NCBI GenBank assembly: GCA_021773135.1
Contig: JAJFKP010000027.1
Coordinates: 62,001 to 126,000 of the forward strand
DNA from: Woeseiaceae bacterium
Lineage (GTDB): Bacteria; Pseudomonadota; Gammaproteobacteria; Steroidobacterales; Woeseiaceae
DNA length: 64,000 nt
Reading direction: 5' to 3'
Below, piece by piece: positions 34,397 to 42,836 of the stretch. The position numbers and the translations under genes were made by a program. The notes beneath the pieces were generated by a model that worked only from the letters and a program-made list of their open reading frames with translations, searched no databases and was not told the origin of the DNA. Every line of letters starts with the position of its first letter. The first letter of the stretch is position 1.

Positions 34397-35164
34397 ATGC
34401 GCATTAGAACGCTGGGCTGCAGCGGTGGAATAGGTGCCGGGTCACGCACTTCCGCAATGCTCGTAGATAAAGATGTCCTGATCGATGCCGGCACCGGTAT
34501 TGGAGACCTGTGCTTGAGCGATCTGCACGAGATTCGTCACGTATTCCTTACGCATGCGCATCTTGATCATATCGCTGGTTTGCCCATGTTGATCGATGCG
34601 AATTTCGAAGAAGATTTTGAGCAACCGATTACGGTCTACGCCCGCGAGGAAACGCTGGCGGCAATCAAGGCACATGTGTTTAATGATGTTATCTGGCCCG
34701 ATTTCGCAAAAATTCCCAACGCAAATCGGGCGATTCTGCAATACGTTGTCTGCAATCCCGGCGATACGGTGACGATTGCTCACCGTGATTTTAATGCCAT
34801 CGACGTAAGCCACAGCGTACCGTCGCTTGGGTTTACCGTGCAGAATTCTGGCGGAGTCTTCGCAGTCAGCGGCGATACAAAAACAAACGAAACACTTTGG
34901 CCGGCGTTGAACGCGGTTGATGACCTTCGTGTGTTGGTGATTGAAGTGTCGTTTCCCAACGAGCAGGAGTCGCTGGCGACAACGGCCGGCCATTACTGTC
35001 CTGAGACAATGGTTCGCGATCTCAGGCGGCTGCGACACAATCCGGAAATTTGGTTGACCGGCATGAAGCCCGGCCAGGAGGCCAAAATCCTTGAGCAGGT
35101 GATGCAGGCCGAGCCGGACAAGGATATCCGTATGCTGTCGCTAGGCACGGTCATAAACGTTTAA
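34397..35164 (+). CDS. Metallo-beta-lactamase-fold hydrolase, class II cAMP phosphodiesterase-like
   Basis: 255 residues. HxHxDH metal motif in VFLTHAHLDHIAGLP, SHSVPSLGFTV for a further histidine, and FAVSGDTKTN for the bridging aspartate. The layout resembles class II 3-prime,5-prime-cyclic-nucleotide phosphodiesterases and RNase Z relatives. The substrate is therefore likely a phosphodiester, possibly a cyclic nucleotide, but this is inference. A TTG at 34394 is an alternative start. Confidence 0.78.
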   Translation: MRIRTLGCSGGIGAGSRTSAMLVDKDVLIDAGTGIGDLCLSDLHEIRHVFLTHAHLDHIAGLPMLIDANFEEDFEQPITVYAREETLAAIKAHVFNDVIWPDFAKIPNANRAILQYVVCNPGDTVTIAHRDFNAIDVSHSVPSLGFTVQNSGGVFAVSGDTKTNETLWPALNAVDDLRVLVIEVSFPNEQESLATTAGHYCPETMVRDLRRLRHNPEIWLTGMKPGQEAKILEQVMQAEPDKDIRMLSLGTVINV

Positions 35165-35353
35165 GGGCCCACCAGCGGCAGACGACGCGCTGCTTAAGGC
35201 CTAATCCGCCCGCAATGTCGAACCTGGTTGTCCTGCCTGGCGCGGATTGATCTTTACGGCATTGACCGCTGTAATTCCCGATCTCCATCAACCTGGCCAT
35301 ACGCGAGCCCGGTTACGGTACACTTCGCGAATCCTCCTGATAACTGCGAAGCC

Positions 35354-36718
35354 ATGTTCGAAACGCTCTCAGAACGCCTCACAAATACGGCGCGAAACCT
35401 GACCGGAAAAGGTCGGCTCAGCGAAGCCAACATCAAGGATACCGTCCGCCAGGTACGGCTTGCCCTGCTTGAGGCGGATGTCGCCTTGCCTGTCGTAAAG
35501 ACATTCATCGAGCGAATTCGGGTACGCGCCATTGGCGAGGAAGTAGGGAAGAGTCTTTCCCCTGGTCAGGCGCTCGTAAAAATCATTCACAACGAACTCG
35601 TTGCGGTCCTCGGCAGCGACTCAGTGCCACTTGATTTAAGGGCCCAGCCACCGGTCGTCATCTTTCTTGCCGGACTGCAGGGAGCGGGCAAAACGACCAC
35701 CGCCGCGAAACTGGCGCGACGTTTGATCGAGAAAGAAAAAAAGCGCGTAATGCTGGTCAGCGTCGACGTGCATCGACCGGCAGCGATACAGCAGCTTCAA
35801 ACTCTCGCCGGCGAGGTCGGCGCAACGCATTGCCCGAGTACTGAAAAAGAAAAGCCGGAAGCCATTGTCGAGCGGGCTCTGGATGAAAGTCGGCGCCAGC
35901 ATATGGACGTATTGATCGTGGATACGGCCGGTCGTTTGCATATTGACGAGGCAATGATGGGCGAGGCGACGCGCGTGCATGCCAAAGCTGCGCCACACGA
36001 AACGCTTTTCGTGGTCGACAGCATGGCCGGTCAGGACGCGGTCAACTCCGCCCGCGCGTTCAACGAGGCATTGCCGCTGACCGGTGTCATCCTGACGAAA
36101 GCAGACGGTGACGCGAAGGGTGGCGTTGCACTCTCGGTTCGCGAGGTCACGGGGCAACCGATTCGCTTTATCGGCACCGGCGAAAAAACCGACGCGCTGG
36201 AGGTCTTCCACCCTGACCGCATGGCATCGCGCATCCTGGGTATGGGCGACGTCTTGTCCCTGGTCGAAGAGATCGAAGATAAGGTCAATCGAGACGACGC
36301 GGAAAAACTGGCGAAGAAGCTCAAGAAGGGCAGAGGTTTCGACCTGTCGGATCTGAAATCACAATTGGAGCAGATGATGAACATGGGCGGCATGGCCGCC
36401 ATGCTGGAAAAGCTGCCTTTGCCGGGGAACGTCAATCCGGCCGCGCTCAAGGACGCCGCCAACGAAAAGCAGTTCAGGCGTCAGATCGCAATCATCAATT
36501 CGATGACTCCTGGCGAACGGCGTTTTCCAAAAACGATTAATGGTTCGAGAAAGAAACGCATTGCTGCCGGTGCGGGCCTCCAGATTCAGGATGTGAATCG
36601 GCTCCTGAAGCAGCATCTGCAGATGGAAAAAATGATGAAAAAAATGTCCAAGGGCGGCATGAAAAAGATGATGCGGGGCATGCCCGGCGGCGGCATGCCA
36701 CCACCCGGCATGCGCTAG
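35354..36718 (+). CDS. ffh: Signal recognition particle GTPase Ffh
   Basis: 454 residues. N domain from MFETLSERLTNTARNLTGKG, G domain with GLQGAGKTTTAAKLA (about 106-120), DTAGR, TKADGDAKGG, and the methionine-rich M domain (about 300-454) ending in KKMSKGGMKKMM and a glycine/methionine/proline tail. It binds signal sequences of nascent membrane proteins with 4.5S RNA. The frame is open upstream to 35228, but the conserved start is at 35354. Confidence 0.97.
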   Translation: MFETLSERLTNTARNLTGKGRLSEANIKDTVRQVRLALLEADVALPVVKTFIERIRVRAIGEEVGKSLSPGQALVKIIHNELVAVLGSDSVPLDLRAQPPVVIFLAGLQGAGKTTTAAKLARRLIEKEKKRVMLVSVDVHRPAAIQQLQTLAGEVGATHCPSTEKEKPEAIVERALDESRRQHMDVLIVDTAGRLHIDEAMMGEATRVHAKAAPHETLFVVDSMAGQDAVNSARAFNEALPLTGVILTKADGDAKGGVALSVREVTGQPIRFIGTGEKTDALEVFHPDRMASRILGMGDVLSLVEEIEDKVNRDDAEKLAKKLKKGRGFDLSDLKSQLEQMMNMGGMAAMLEKLPLPGNVNPAALKDAANEKQFRRQIAIINSMTPGERRFPKTINGSRKKRIAAGAGLQIQDVNRLLKQHLQMEKMMKKMSKGGMKKMMRGMPGGGMPPPGMR

Positions 36719-36747
36719 GGGTCCGCAACGGCGGCAGGCGTTCATGC

Positions 36748-36768
36748 AAAAGGGCCGGGGCCGTTTTT
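36748..36768 (+). terminator. Possible terminator of ffh
   Basis: A 9-position stem with one mismatch (AAAAGGGCC / GGCCGTTTT), a 2-nt loop, and TTTTT at the 3-prime end. The tight loop makes it only a candidate. Confidence 0.4.
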
Positions 36769-36856
36769 CCTGATCACTTTCAGATCCTTGAATGCTAACG
36801 ATAAAACGGGCCCTGAGTCGGTCCGTTTATGACCCTCTATTTCGCCCGTTTTTTGC

Positions 36857-36884
36857 TTCACATTCGCCCGAAAATGCGTACAAT
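36857..36884 (+). promoter_or_regulatory. Candidate promoter of rpsP-rimM-trmD-rplS
   Basis: TTCACA (36857-36862), a 16-nt spacer, and TACAAT (36879-36884), about 70 nt before rpsP. Confidence 0.6.
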
Positions 36885-36952
36885 GCGGCGTTTACTCGGC
36901 CCGGTCCGAGTTGTGGCATGTCTGCCTCTCTATAGTCTAAAGCGGAATTGTA

Positions 36953-37213
36953 ATGGTTAGTATTCGTCTTTCGCGCGCTGGCGCGAAAAAGCGGCCTTTT
37001 TACCACCTGGTGGTAACCGACAGTCGGAATCGTCGGGACGGTCGGTATCTGGAGCGTCTGGGCTTCTTTAACCCTGTGGGCAAAGAAGATGAGGAAAATG
37101 TGCGCATTGACCTGGAACGTGTGGATTATTGGCTTGGCCAGGGTGCACAGCCTTCAGAGCGCGTCAGATCACTTCTGAAAGCGCATCGCAAAGCAGTCAC
37201 GGCGGCGAGCTGA
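36953..37213 (+). CDS. rpsP: 30S ribosomal protein S16
   Basis: 86 residues, full length: [21 protein letters not shown], then [16 protein letters not shown] and [15 protein letters not shown], all S16 hallmarks. First gene of the rpsP-rimM-trmD-rplS operon. Confidence 0.97.
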   Translation: MVSIRLSRAGAKKRPFYHLVVTDSRNRRDGRYLERLGFFNPVGKEDEENVRIDLERVDYWLGQGAQPSERVRSLLKAHRKAVTAAS

Positions 37214-37247
37214 TCCGGATTCGCCGCATGGCAAGGAGCGGCGTTGC

Positions 37248-37751
37248 GTGTCCGACACGAAGCCGGTTGTTTTGGGTCACATTGCGGGTCTTTTCGGTGT
37301 CAAAGGGTGGGTGAAAGTCCATTCGTACACGAAGCCCAGAGAAGCAATTCTCGACTACGCTGACTGGTTGATCGAATGTGCGGGCGAGTCACGACTCAGC
37401 AGGGTTGCCGAGGGTCAGCGCCACGGCAAGTCGGTTATTGCTCGCTTAAGCGGCATTGACGACCGGGATGAGGCTGCGGCGTTAATTGATGGTGTCATCA
37501 GCGTTTCGAGGGATTCTCTGCCCGAAACAGCGGATGACGAGCACTACTGGGCCGATCTTGAGGGTCTGCAGGTAGTGCATCTGGATGGGACCGTGCTTGG
37601 CAAGGTCAGCTATCTGCTGGAGACAGGAGCGAACGACGTTCTTGTCGTCCGGGGGAATCAGGAAATACTGATTCCGTATGTAAAAGATGACGTAATTAAA
37701 AACGTTGATCTCGATAAAGGGATTATCAACGTTGACTGGGAATGGCGCTGA
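37248..37751 (+). CDS. rimM: Ribosome maturation factor RimM
   Basis: 167 residues. VVLGHIAGLFGVKGWVKVHSYT starts the RimM N-terminal domain; DEHYWADLEGLQV and the PRC-barrel ILIPYVKDDVIKNVDLDKGIINVDW complete it. Helps 30S assembly by binding S19. GTG start with AAGGAGCGG about 8 nt upstream. Confidence 0.96.
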   Translation: MSDTKPVVLGHIAGLFGVKGWVKVHSYTKPREAILDYADWLIECAGESRLSRVAEGQRHGKSVIARLSGIDDRDEAAALIDGVISVSRDSLPETADDEHYWADLEGLQVVHLDGTVLGKVSYLLETGANDVLVVRGNQEILIPYVKDDVIKNVDLDKGIINVDWEWR

Positions 37752-37755
37752 GACG

Positions 37756-38499
37756 ATGCACATGCAGGTCGTCACGATATTTCCAGACATGGTTAAGACG
37801 ATCGCCGAGTACGGTGTCGTGGGGCGGGCGGCAGAACGCGGTATTTTGTCGCTTAACTGCCTGAACCCACGGGACTATACGACGGATGCCCATCGCACGG
37901 TCGATGCTCGACCCTACGGCGGTGGGCCGGGCATGGTGATGAAGTATGAGCCGGCGGCCGCGGCGCTTGGTGCTGCCCGCGCGGCGATACCGTCGGGATC
38001 ACCAGTGGTCTGCCTGACGCCACAGGGCGCGGTGTTTGACCAGGCGATGGCGAAACGGTTTGCTGGCCTGCCGGGCATGGTGTTTCTGGCAGGCAGATAC
38101 GAAGGCATCGACGAAAGACTGCTTCAGTCTGAAGTTGATGAAGAGCTATCACTCGGGGACTTTGTATTAAGTGGTGGCGAGATTGCGGCAATGGCCGTGA
38201 TTGATGCGGTTGTGCGGCTATTGCCAGGGGTGCTCGGTGACGAGGACTCGGCTCAGCAGGACTCTTTTATGCAGGGCCTGCTGGATCATCCGCATTACAC
38301 GCGCCCGGAGGAGATCGACGGGCAGAGGGTACCGGAGGTGCTGTTGTCCGGTGACCACGCAAGGATTGAAAAATGGCGTTATCAGCAGTCCCTCGGCAGG
38401 AGCTTCCTGCGCCGGCCGGACCTGCTGGAACAGCTTGAATTGAATGCAGAGCAGCGCAAGTTGCTTGATGAGTTTCTAAACGAACGTGAAACGGTTTAG
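37756..38499 (+). CDS. trmD: tRNA (guanine-N1-)-methyltransferase TrmD
   Basis: 247 residues. Methylates G37 of tRNAs. [12 protein letters not shown] at the start, [29 protein letters not shown] and [16 protein letters not shown] form the trefoil-knot SAM site. The frame is open upstream to 37705 within rimM; the conserved start is at 37756. Confidence 0.96.
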   Translation: MHMQVVTIFPDMVKTIAEYGVVGRAAERGILSLNCLNPRDYTTDAHRTVDARPYGGGPGMVMKYEPAAAALGAARAAIPSGSPVVCLTPQGAVFDQAMAKRFAGLPGMVFLAGRYEGIDERLLQSEVDEELSLGDFVLSGGEIAAMAVIDAVVRLLPGVLGDEDSAQQDSFMQGLLDHPHYTRPEEIDGQRVPEVLLSGDHARIEKWRYQQSLGRSFLRRPDLLEQLELNAEQRKLLDEFLNERETV

Positions 38500-38530
38500 C
38501 CAGCACTTCAGCCTGGCAGGTGGATTGGAA

Positions 38531-38875
38531 ATGAGCAAAATAATCGACGCAATTGAACAGGAACAAATGACGAAGGAAGTGCCTGACTTCTCACCGGGCG
38601 ACACAGTCGTTGTGCAGGTTAAGGTCAGAGAGGGCACTCGGGAACGTTTGCAGGCATTCGAAGGCATCGTGATCGCGAAACGCAATCGCGGCCTCAATTC
38701 GTCATTCACTGTGCGAAAAATCTCCCATGGTGAAGGTGTCGAGCGTGTCTTCCAGACCTACAGCCCGGTCGTGAGCGGTATCCAGGTCAAGCGACGCGGT
38801 GACGTTCGACGTGCCAAGCTGTACTATCTCCGGGGTCGCACGGGCAAGGCCGCGAGGATCAAGGAAAAGATCTAG
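38531..38875 (+). CDS. rplS: 50S ribosomal protein L19
   Basis: 114 residues, full length: [50 protein letters not shown] and [14 protein letters not shown]. The ATG at 38531 is the conserved start although the frame opens at 38486. Last gene of the canonical operon. Confidence 0.97.
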   Translation: MSKIIDAIEQEQMTKEVPDFSPGDTVVVQVKVREGTRERLQAFEGIVIAKRNRGLNSSFTVRKISHGEGVERVFQTYSPVVSGIQVKRRGDVRRAKLYYLRGRTGKAARIKEKI

Positions 38876-38977
38876 GATCAGCGGGAATTTTCGCTGCTAT
38901 CGAGTCATGAGCTCGCATTTGACATAATGCTGTGGACGAGCCTGAACCAATCACCCTTCTATAGGGTCCTTCGAGGC

Positions 38978-39865
38978 ATGAGCATTTTGCAAAGAATCAG
39001 GGCGCAATCCACGCGTTGGGCTGGCCGGCTGGCGGTCATTGGCGTTCTCATGGTGAATGCCGGCTGCGCGTCTCTCGTATCCTCGGCAGCCAGTAAATTT
39101 GCCGATAATCTCTCGGCAGCAGTCCTCAATCAGAATGATCCCGAGATCGTGCGTGATGGAGCACCCGCCTATCTTCTGCTGCTCGACAGCCTGCTCGAGG
39201 GCAGCCCGGAAGATCCGGCGCTGCTGGCCGCCGCGGCATCGCTGTACGCGACCTACGGTACGGTATTTGCCGCTGACCCGGACCGCGCGGCCAGGTTGAC
39301 TGACCGGGCGCGAACTTACAGTACCAAAGCGATGTGCGTCAGTTACCGGGCATCCTGCGAGTGGGATGGCATGCTGTTCGAAGACTATGCGCAAACGCTC
39401 GACGGGCTCAGCGAAAAACACGCCGACGTGGTTTTCAGTCACGGGCTGGCGTCGCTGGCGTACATCAGGGCGCACAGTTCAGATTATGCTGCAATCGCAC
39501 TGCTACCCTATAGCGAGGCGCTGTTCGAACGCTATATGGATATCAATGACGGCAGCGACGATGGTGTGGTTCATACCTACCTGGGCATCCTGAATACCCT
39601 GATTCCGCCTGCTTTGGGCGGCAAGCCTGATAAGGGGCAGGAGCACTTTTTGCGAGCAATTGAGTTATCGGGTGGAACTGATCTGAGCGCAAAGGTCGAA
39701 TATGCTAACGGCTATGCGCGCCTGCTTTACGAACGGGACCTGCACGACAGACTGCTAACTGAGGTGCTCGCTGCGGACGCAGACGTGCCGGGTGTCACAT
39801 TATTGAACGTACTTGCTCAACGGCAGGCGAAAATTCTGCTTGAATCGGCAGATGATTACTTTTGA
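38978..39865 (+). CDS. TatT-type TRAP-transporter-associated lipoprotein
   Basis: 295 residues. Lipoprotein signal with lipobox VNAGC (cysteine about 29), then an all-helical TPR-like body: EGSPEDPALLAAAASLYATYGTVF, MCVSYRASCEWDG, and ALGGKPDKGQEHFLRAIELSGG. This is the TatT (T component of TPAT) family, first described in Treponema as a partner of DctP-type binding proteins. It directly precedes dctP here, which supports that call. It may form a trimer in the periplasm that passes hydrophobic ligands to DctP. The frame is open from 38927. Confidence 0.82.
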   Translation: MSILQRIRAQSTRWAGRLAVIGVLMVNAGCASLVSSAASKFADNLSAAVLNQNDPEIVRDGAPAYLLLLDSLLEGSPEDPALLAAAASLYATYGTVFAADPDRAARLTDRARTYSTKAMCVSYRASCEWDGMLFEDYAQTLDGLSEKHADVVFSHGLASLAYIRAHSSDYAAIALLPYSEALFERYMDINDGSDDGVVHTYLGILNTLIPPALGGKPDKGQEHFLRAIELSGGTDLSAKVEYANGYARLLYERDLHDRLLTEVLAADADVPGVTLLNVLAQRQAKILLESADDYF

Positions 39866-39903
39866 ACGGTCGTGAAGGCGACTGGCATCATCGGAGGATG
39901 AGG

Positions 39904-40926
39904 ATGCGTTATTCGAGAACATTGTTAACAGTTGCTGTGCTTCTGCTCGGCTTCGGTGCGTCTGTAGCCAATGCCGTTGAAATCAAAATCGCTACACTCC
40001 TGCCAAACCAGTCGCAGTGGATGCAGGATATGCGTGCTGCGGGAAAGGAAATTGAGGAGCGCACATCGGGACGCGTCAAGCTCAAGTTTTACGGCGGCGG
40101 GGTGCAGGGTTCTGAAGCGGGTGTCCTGCGTAAGATTCGCATTGGGCAACTGCATGGCGGCACGTTCGCACCAACCGATTTCATGAAACAGAACAAAGCA
40201 GTCAACATTTACGGGCTGCCGTTTGTTTTCGAAAGCTGGGACGAAATGCGCTATGTGCGCGAGAGAATGGATCCACTGCTCGAGGCCGGGTTCGATGACC
40301 TTAACTTTGTGACTTTCGGCTTTGTCGGTTCATTTTCAATGGTCCTGTCAAATGAACCGATCAGCAATCACGCCGACATGAAAGGAAAAAAGGTCTGGCT
40401 TCCACAGGGCGATACCGTTAGCTATGAAGCCATGAGGCGATTGCAGCTTTCACCGGTCGCTTTGCCGGTAACCGACGTATTGACCGGACTGCAGACCGGA
40501 CTTCTGGATATTGCCGCCATTCCCCCTGAAGTTGCAGTCGCGCTGCAGTGGCACACGCGCGTAAAATACTTCACTGATATGCCGGTTGCCTATGCGATGT
40601 CGTTTCTTGCCGTCAACAAACGAACATTCAATAAACTGTCAGCAGGTGATCAGGCGGTGATGAAGGAAGTGCTGACGGACGTCTACACGAAGATCGATCG
40701 TAATGCATCCGCAGAATCGATGAATGCGATGCAGGCACTTGAGAAAATCGGCATCGAAAAAGTTGCGCCGGACGCGGGTCAATTCGCGGAGCTGCAGAAC
40801 ACGATGGCCGAATCGAATCGAGCGATGGCGGACGAAGGCGTTTATCCCATTGAGTTGTACGATCAAATGCTGGCGTACCTGGCGGAATTTCGCAACGGTG
40901 ATGCGGTAGTATCCAGCGGCCAGTAA
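39904..40926 (+). CDS. dctP: TRAP transporter substrate-binding protein (DctP)
   Basis: 340 residues. Signal peptide (about 1-23, ending VANA-V), then EIKIATLLPNQSQWMQDM, the typical DctP opening, GRVKLKFYGGG, and the carboxylate-binding region with KVWLPQGDTVSYEAMRRL. GGAGG (39892-39896) sits 7 nt before the ATG at 39904, which decides the start over an upstream ATG at 39898. The ligand is not known; linkage to a TatT lipoprotein in other bacteria suggests hydrophobic organic acids. Confidence 0.92.
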   Translation: MRYSRTLLTVAVLLLGFGASVANAVEIKIATLLPNQSQWMQDMRAAGKEIEERTSGRVKLKFYGGGVQGSEAGVLRKIRIGQLHGGTFAPTDFMKQNKAVNIYGLPFVFESWDEMRYVRERMDPLLEAGFDDLNFVTFGFVGSFSMVLSNEPISNHADMKGKKVWLPQGDTVSYEAMRRLQLSPVALPVTDVLTGLQTGLLDIAAIPPEVAVALQWHTRVKYFTDMPVAYAMSFLAVNKRTFNKLSAGDQAVMKEVLTDVYTKIDRNASAESMNAMQALEKIGIEKVAPDAGQFAELQNTMAESNRAMADEGVYPIELYDQMLAYLAEFRNGDAVVSSGQ

Positions 40927-40928
40927 GA

Positions 40929-41450
40929 TTGTCCACACAGCCTGGCATTGCCGCACGCCTCGAAAAATGGGGCACTGCGCTCGAGAGCGCAGCACTCGTT
41001 CTGCTGTTGGGCGCGATGATGCTGCTCGCCGTTGGTCAGATTGTTCTGCGCATCTTCTTCAATTTCGGCTTTATCTGGGCCGATGAACTCGTCAAACTTT
41101 TTGTTCTCTGGATCGCCCTGATCGCTTCGATTGCTGCGAGTCGCAGCAACCGGCACCTGAGAATCGACCTGCTGTCACACTTTGTTGCTGACAAATATGC
41201 CCGCTTCCCGCGAATCATTGTCGACGCCTTTGCTGCCGCAATGTGCGGCTTGCTGGCCTGGCATTCATGGCGCTACGTGCAGTTAACGCTCGAGTTCGAA
41301 GATTCATTACTGGTCGACTTTCCGGCATGGATTGCCTACTCACTATTGCCGTTGTCGTTCGTACTGATGAGCTACCGGTTCGCGCTATCGTGTGGTGGCG
41401 AGGTGGTCCGGGTGTTTCGGCCGGATGAAACCACCGAGGCTGCGGAATGA
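40929..41450 (+). CDS. dctQ: TRAP transporter small permease (DctQ)
   Basis: 173 residues with four membrane helices. FNFGFIWADELVKLFVLWIALIASIAASRSNRHLRID matches the DctQ core, including the HLRID motif. TTG start 2 nt after dctP; the 3-prime end overlaps dctM by 4 nt. Together with DctM it forms the sodium-driven membrane part. Confidence 0.9.
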   Translation: MSTQPGIAARLEKWGTALESAALVLLLGAMMLLAVGQIVLRIFFNFGFIWADELVKLFVLWIALIASIAASRSNRHLRIDLLSHFVADKYARFPRIIVDAFAAAMCGLLAWHSWRYVQLTLEFEDSLLVDFPAWIAYSLLPLSFVLMSYRFALSCGGEVVRVFRPDETTEAAE

Positions 41451-42703
41451 TATTCAGTATCGCATTAATCATTCTTGCGATATTCGGTGCACCACTATTC
41501 ACGGTCATCGCGGCGAGTGCCATGCTCGGCTATCAGAAAGAAGGTATCGACCTGATGGCAATAGCGATCGAAGTGCTTGGCATTGCCAGCATGCCGATGC
41601 TGTCAGCGATTCCGCTATTCACGTTTGCAGGTTATCTTCTCAGTCACAGCAACGCGCCGCATCGACTGGTACGCATGACCAATGCGCTGCTGGGTTGGAT
41701 GCCGGGCGGACTGGCACTGGTGGCACTCGCAGCGTGCGCATTTTTTACCGCATTTACGGGCGCCTCCGGCGTGACGATAATCGCATTAGGCGCGATCCTG
41801 TATCCGGCACTGAAACAGGATGGCTATCCCGATAATTTCAATCTTGGGCTGGTCACTACGTCCGGAAGTCTTGGGCTTTTGTTTGCGCCATCGTTGCCAC
41901 TGATTCTTTACGGCGTGGTTGCCGAAATATCCATTGATGATCTGTTCAAGGCAGGCGTGCTGCCGGGCATGCTGATGTTGGTATTGTTGTCAGGTTACAG
42001 TCTCTGGATTAATCGTCACAACAGAAAACCGCTTGCTTCGTTTTCCTGGAAAGAGGTCGGCGGCGCCTTTTGGGAGGCGAAATGGGAACTGCCGTTGCCG
42101 ATCGTCGTGCTCGGTGGAATTTACTCCGGCTTTTTTGCGGTCTCCGAGGCGGCAGCCGTCACGGCCCTGTATGTACTCGTCGTGGAAGTCTTCATCCTGC
42201 GTGAGATAAAGTTACGCGAGCTGCCCGCAGTGATGCGTGAATCCATGCTCCTGGTCGGCGGCATCCTGATTATTCTGGGCGTGTCCCTGGCCTCGACCAA
42301 CTACATGATTGACGCTGGCGTGCCCCAACAAATACTCGCGTACATTACTGAATTCGTTTCAAGTCCGGCCAGTTTCCTGTTCCTGCTGTTCATCTTCCTA
42401 CTGATACTCGGGGCGATCCTCGACATTTTTTCCGCGATCGTGCTGGTTGTGCCGTTGATTTTGCCAATCGCCGCGCAATACGGCATAAACGATTTTCATC
42501 TCGGAATCGTTTTTCTCGCCGCCATGCAGCTGGGTTATTTGACGCCACCGGTTGGTTTGAATTTATTCATCGCCAGCTACCGCTTCGACCGGTCAATCAT
42601 GAACGTGTACTCGGCGACCTTTCCGTTTCTCATGATATTGATGCTGTCAGTTCTCATGATCATGTATTGGCCAGGATTGTCGCTGTGGTTATTGTCAGAG
42701 TGA
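41447..42703 (+). CDS. dctM: TRAP transporter large permease (DctM)
   Basis: 418 residues with 11 to 12 membrane helices. FFTAFTGASGVTIIALGAILYPAL is the DctM signature; AAVTALYVLVVEVFI and GYLTPPVGLNLFIASYRF are further conserved blocks. It carries the solute and sodium. ATGA overlap with dctQ. Confidence 0.94.
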   Translation: MIFSIALIILAIFGAPLFTVIAASAMLGYQKEGIDLMAIAIEVLGIASMPMLSAIPLFTFAGYLLSHSNAPHRLVRMTNALLGWMPGGLALVALAACAFFTAFTGASGVTIIALGAILYPALKQDGYPDNFNLGLVTTSGSLGLLFAPSLPLILYGVVAEISIDDLFKAGVLPGMLMLVLLSGYSLWINRHNRKPLASFSWKEVGGAFWEAKWELPLPIVVLGGIYSGFFAVSEAAAVTALYVLVVEVFILREIKLRELPAVMRESMLLVGGILIILGVSLASTNYMIDAGVPQQILAYITEFVSSPASFLFLLFIFLLILGAILDIFSAIVLVVPLILPIAAQYGINDFHLGIVFLAAMQLGYLTPPVGLNLFIASYRFDRSIMNVYSATFPFLMILMLSVLMIMYWPGLSLWLLSE

Positions 42704-42836
42704 TATTGTTCGTGAACCTCGATCTATGACAGGAATGCAGCAAAATTGAGCCGCTAAACGGTCAGCGTGATTTGTTGTATTACTCTATCCCGATACGCTG
42801 CTCAGCGTAGCTGCATCGGATTACTGGAAAACCTAT

